Shown here piece by piece: positions 44,701 through 44,925 of a DNA stretch of 44,925 nucleotides. How positions within the stretch are numbered: the first letter of the stretch is position 1; every line of letters begins with the position of its first letter. The position numbers were made by a program, and so were the translations under genes. Source of the DNA: an uncultured Granulosicoccaceae bacterium (GTDB lineage Bacteria; Pseudomonadota; Gammaproteobacteria; Granulosicoccales; Granulosicoccaceae); the NCBI GenBank assembly GCA_937981955.1, contig CALJNA010000043.1, forward strand, positions 1 to 44,925, given 5' to 3'. The notes beneath the pieces are model-generated. The model saw only the letters and a list, made by a program, of their open reading frames with translations. It did no database searches and was not told where the DNA came from.

Positions 44701-44925
44701 CGACCGGTTGCAAGACGCAGCCGATGTGGCAAGAAATGAAGGTATCAATCCAGTCGACAACAGTGATATGCAAGTTGCAGATGCATTGAATCAGATTCGC
44801 AATCTGCGACAACAACTGGAACAAGCTGGCCAACAAGGTCAGGAAGGCCAACAAGGTCAGGAAGGCCAACAAGGTCAGGAAGGCCAACAAGGACAACAAG
44901 GACAACAAGGACAGCAAGGACAGCA
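41795..44925 (+). CDS. Large DUF4175-like membrane and coiled-coil protein, 3'-truncated
   Basis: The frame opens at GTG 41795 inside the BatA-like stop and runs past the window edge; 1043 residues are visible. Three TM helices lie near 28-50, 65-84 and 147-166. A beta-rich extracytoplasmic region follows (about 180-510), then a glycine-rich hinge (six consecutive Gly near residue 517). A long charged helical or coiled-coil region (about 530-1010) is rich in Glu, Gln and Arg. The visible end is a Gln-Gly-Glu repeat with glycine at every third position. The layout fits DUF4175-type proteins that end MoxR/VWA operons. It could span the periplasm as a scaffold. No catalytic motif is seen. Confidence 0.8.
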   Translation, partial: MNLESDSQSRFSNYLGRARRRENTRIVLVWAAWLLLLLLAITAMGVLIGLVRGFTPDLTNATRLTLIFAAIFAFAYWLFKPVSRLRKDHGATLVESSDAAFDGRVQTYLDTQKNSPEHKFLPLLAQDGLNVAKRVPIYRIVPMSAILWPIVAIASLLFVSVGFFQRAPVEWQNAAQHIWSGWKTPGLVVTRSIDVSPGDTQLLSGENLDLTARLEGFSENEITLHVRMDGGEWQSSVIKPKSANEFEFTVFRVVQPLEYYFSAAYSKSPQYKVGVVVPAKVDIINASFEYPEWTRIAPEEKRDVGRIGGVKGTVATLSFVTDKPLQDGFLQYGDQQLTLMQNDSAPNRYSVTLPIVAQSQYQLMDRMLGRDIPISAEYAVVVQGDEPPEIRIDLPGRDVSASPVEEVVVRVVAVDDFAIESVELLFSVNAGPWQTIDMTAENPGPSQTAEYVFSLEQLGKELVDGVERMGVPMQPGDLISYYARANDHDSTAETDMLLIDVRPFDRRFSQGTSSGGGGGGGESANEGSEISRRQKEILIATWNLQRATEAGGGDATPHSDNGKLLAELQVTLAEQARTLADRSEARELVQQGDEIRQFVEYLRQAADAMEPSATALEALEFADAIQPQQQALQLLQRAEALFADIRLTQQEGQGGGGQGQPGKDMAEMFELEMDLARNQYEQPDRGVDQSPSQQLDDIFEKLSELARRQQELEEERRRNEQQLTREERWRQEQLSRDLEELRRELEELQEQAGQTEESGSEQASNESGADSDAQRAIDDAVERLERAQESLEQALQNEQTEQAENADGESSQASAGDALQEAVDELAEQRAADLLNGIEDAVAEADEILREQRRTEALLRDAMERAVQSRNAGVYSPGLDREQSRALAEQKRDLQKELDELRDDLAELSSRFGEQAQQTGDELDEAINELDESQASAMLGISSDAIENGSLATALPTESLVTNAIRDLRDRLQDAADVARNEGINPVDNSDMQVADALNQIRNLRQQLEQAGQQGQEGQQGQEGQQGQEGQQGQQGQQGQQGQ
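44831..44925 (+). repeat. 18-bp and 9-bp tandem repeats encoding GXX triplets
   Basis: Three perfect copies of CAACAAGGTCAGGAAGGC (44831-44884) are followed by 9-bp copies CAACAAGGA or CAGCAAGGA to the edge. They encode Gln-Gln-Gly-Gln-Glu-Gly and then Gln-Gln-Gly, a collagen-like glycine spacing without proline. The repeat runs off the window. Confidence 0.93.

Overview
The window looks like chromosomal DNA of a Gammaproteobacterium, probably marine and free-living. Base composition looks close to balanced by eye. The supporting evidence is the set of housekeeping genes (dusA, folE, a long two-domain fadE, selO, a glutathione-dependent formaldehyde pathway) together with a Cpx-like two-component system. 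I cannot fix the genus. No rRNA, tRNA or CRISPR array was seen. The one mobile-element gene is a lone IS1-type transposase. Both window ends fall inside short tandem repeats within open genes, which is what assembly breaks at repeats look like.

Left part (1-12.4 kb). A truncated OmpA-family protein with calcium-binding TSP3 repeats is followed by a small cytochrome c, then a non-coding stretch with degenerate 36-bp repeats. Next come a LacI-type regulator behind a perfect palindromic operator, a solo LuxR-type regulator and the transposase. On the minus strand lie a secreted RCC1-like/Fn3-like protein and a lipoprotein serine hydrolase. Divergent from them are a Spy/CpxP-like periplasmic protein, an OmpR-type response regulator and a CpxA-like sensor kinase. 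The divergent promoter carries GTTAC half-sites resembling a CpxR box. A divergent alpha/beta hydrolase and MarR regulator pair follows, with two 14-bp palindromes between the genes.

Middle part (12.6-28.8 kb). A glutamate-receptor-like potassium channel is convergent with a leftward six-gene array: frmA, fghA, a PPOX-type flavoprotein, an FAD monooxygenase, a saccharopine-dehydrogenase-like/DUF4166 protein and selO. The first two genes oxidise formaldehyde via glutathione. Rightward from the frmA promoter run a Gfo/Idh/MocA oxidoreductase, dusA, a possible 37-residue membrane peptide and an ATM1-type ABC exporter. These converge on folE. The folE-fadE intergenic region holds two candidate operators, and fadE ends at a strong terminator.

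Right part (28.9-44.9 kb). A four-gene, translationally coupled transporter operon joins an ABC-2 pair of the type found beside PQQ-alcohol dehydrogenases (PedC/LutEF-like) to an SsuBC/TauBC-like importer pair, with no binding protein. After a 480-bp gap comes the main candidate system, at least seven overlapping or nearly abutting genes: a VWA membrane protein, a caspase/legumain-fold protein without the nucleophile cysteine, a TPR metallopeptidase, a MoxR AAA+ ATPase, a DUF58 protein, a BatA-like VWA protein and a huge membrane/coiled-coil DUF4175-like protein running off the window. It looks like an envelope-associated chaperone/proteolysis machine built on MoxR-VWA logic; its substrate is unknown.
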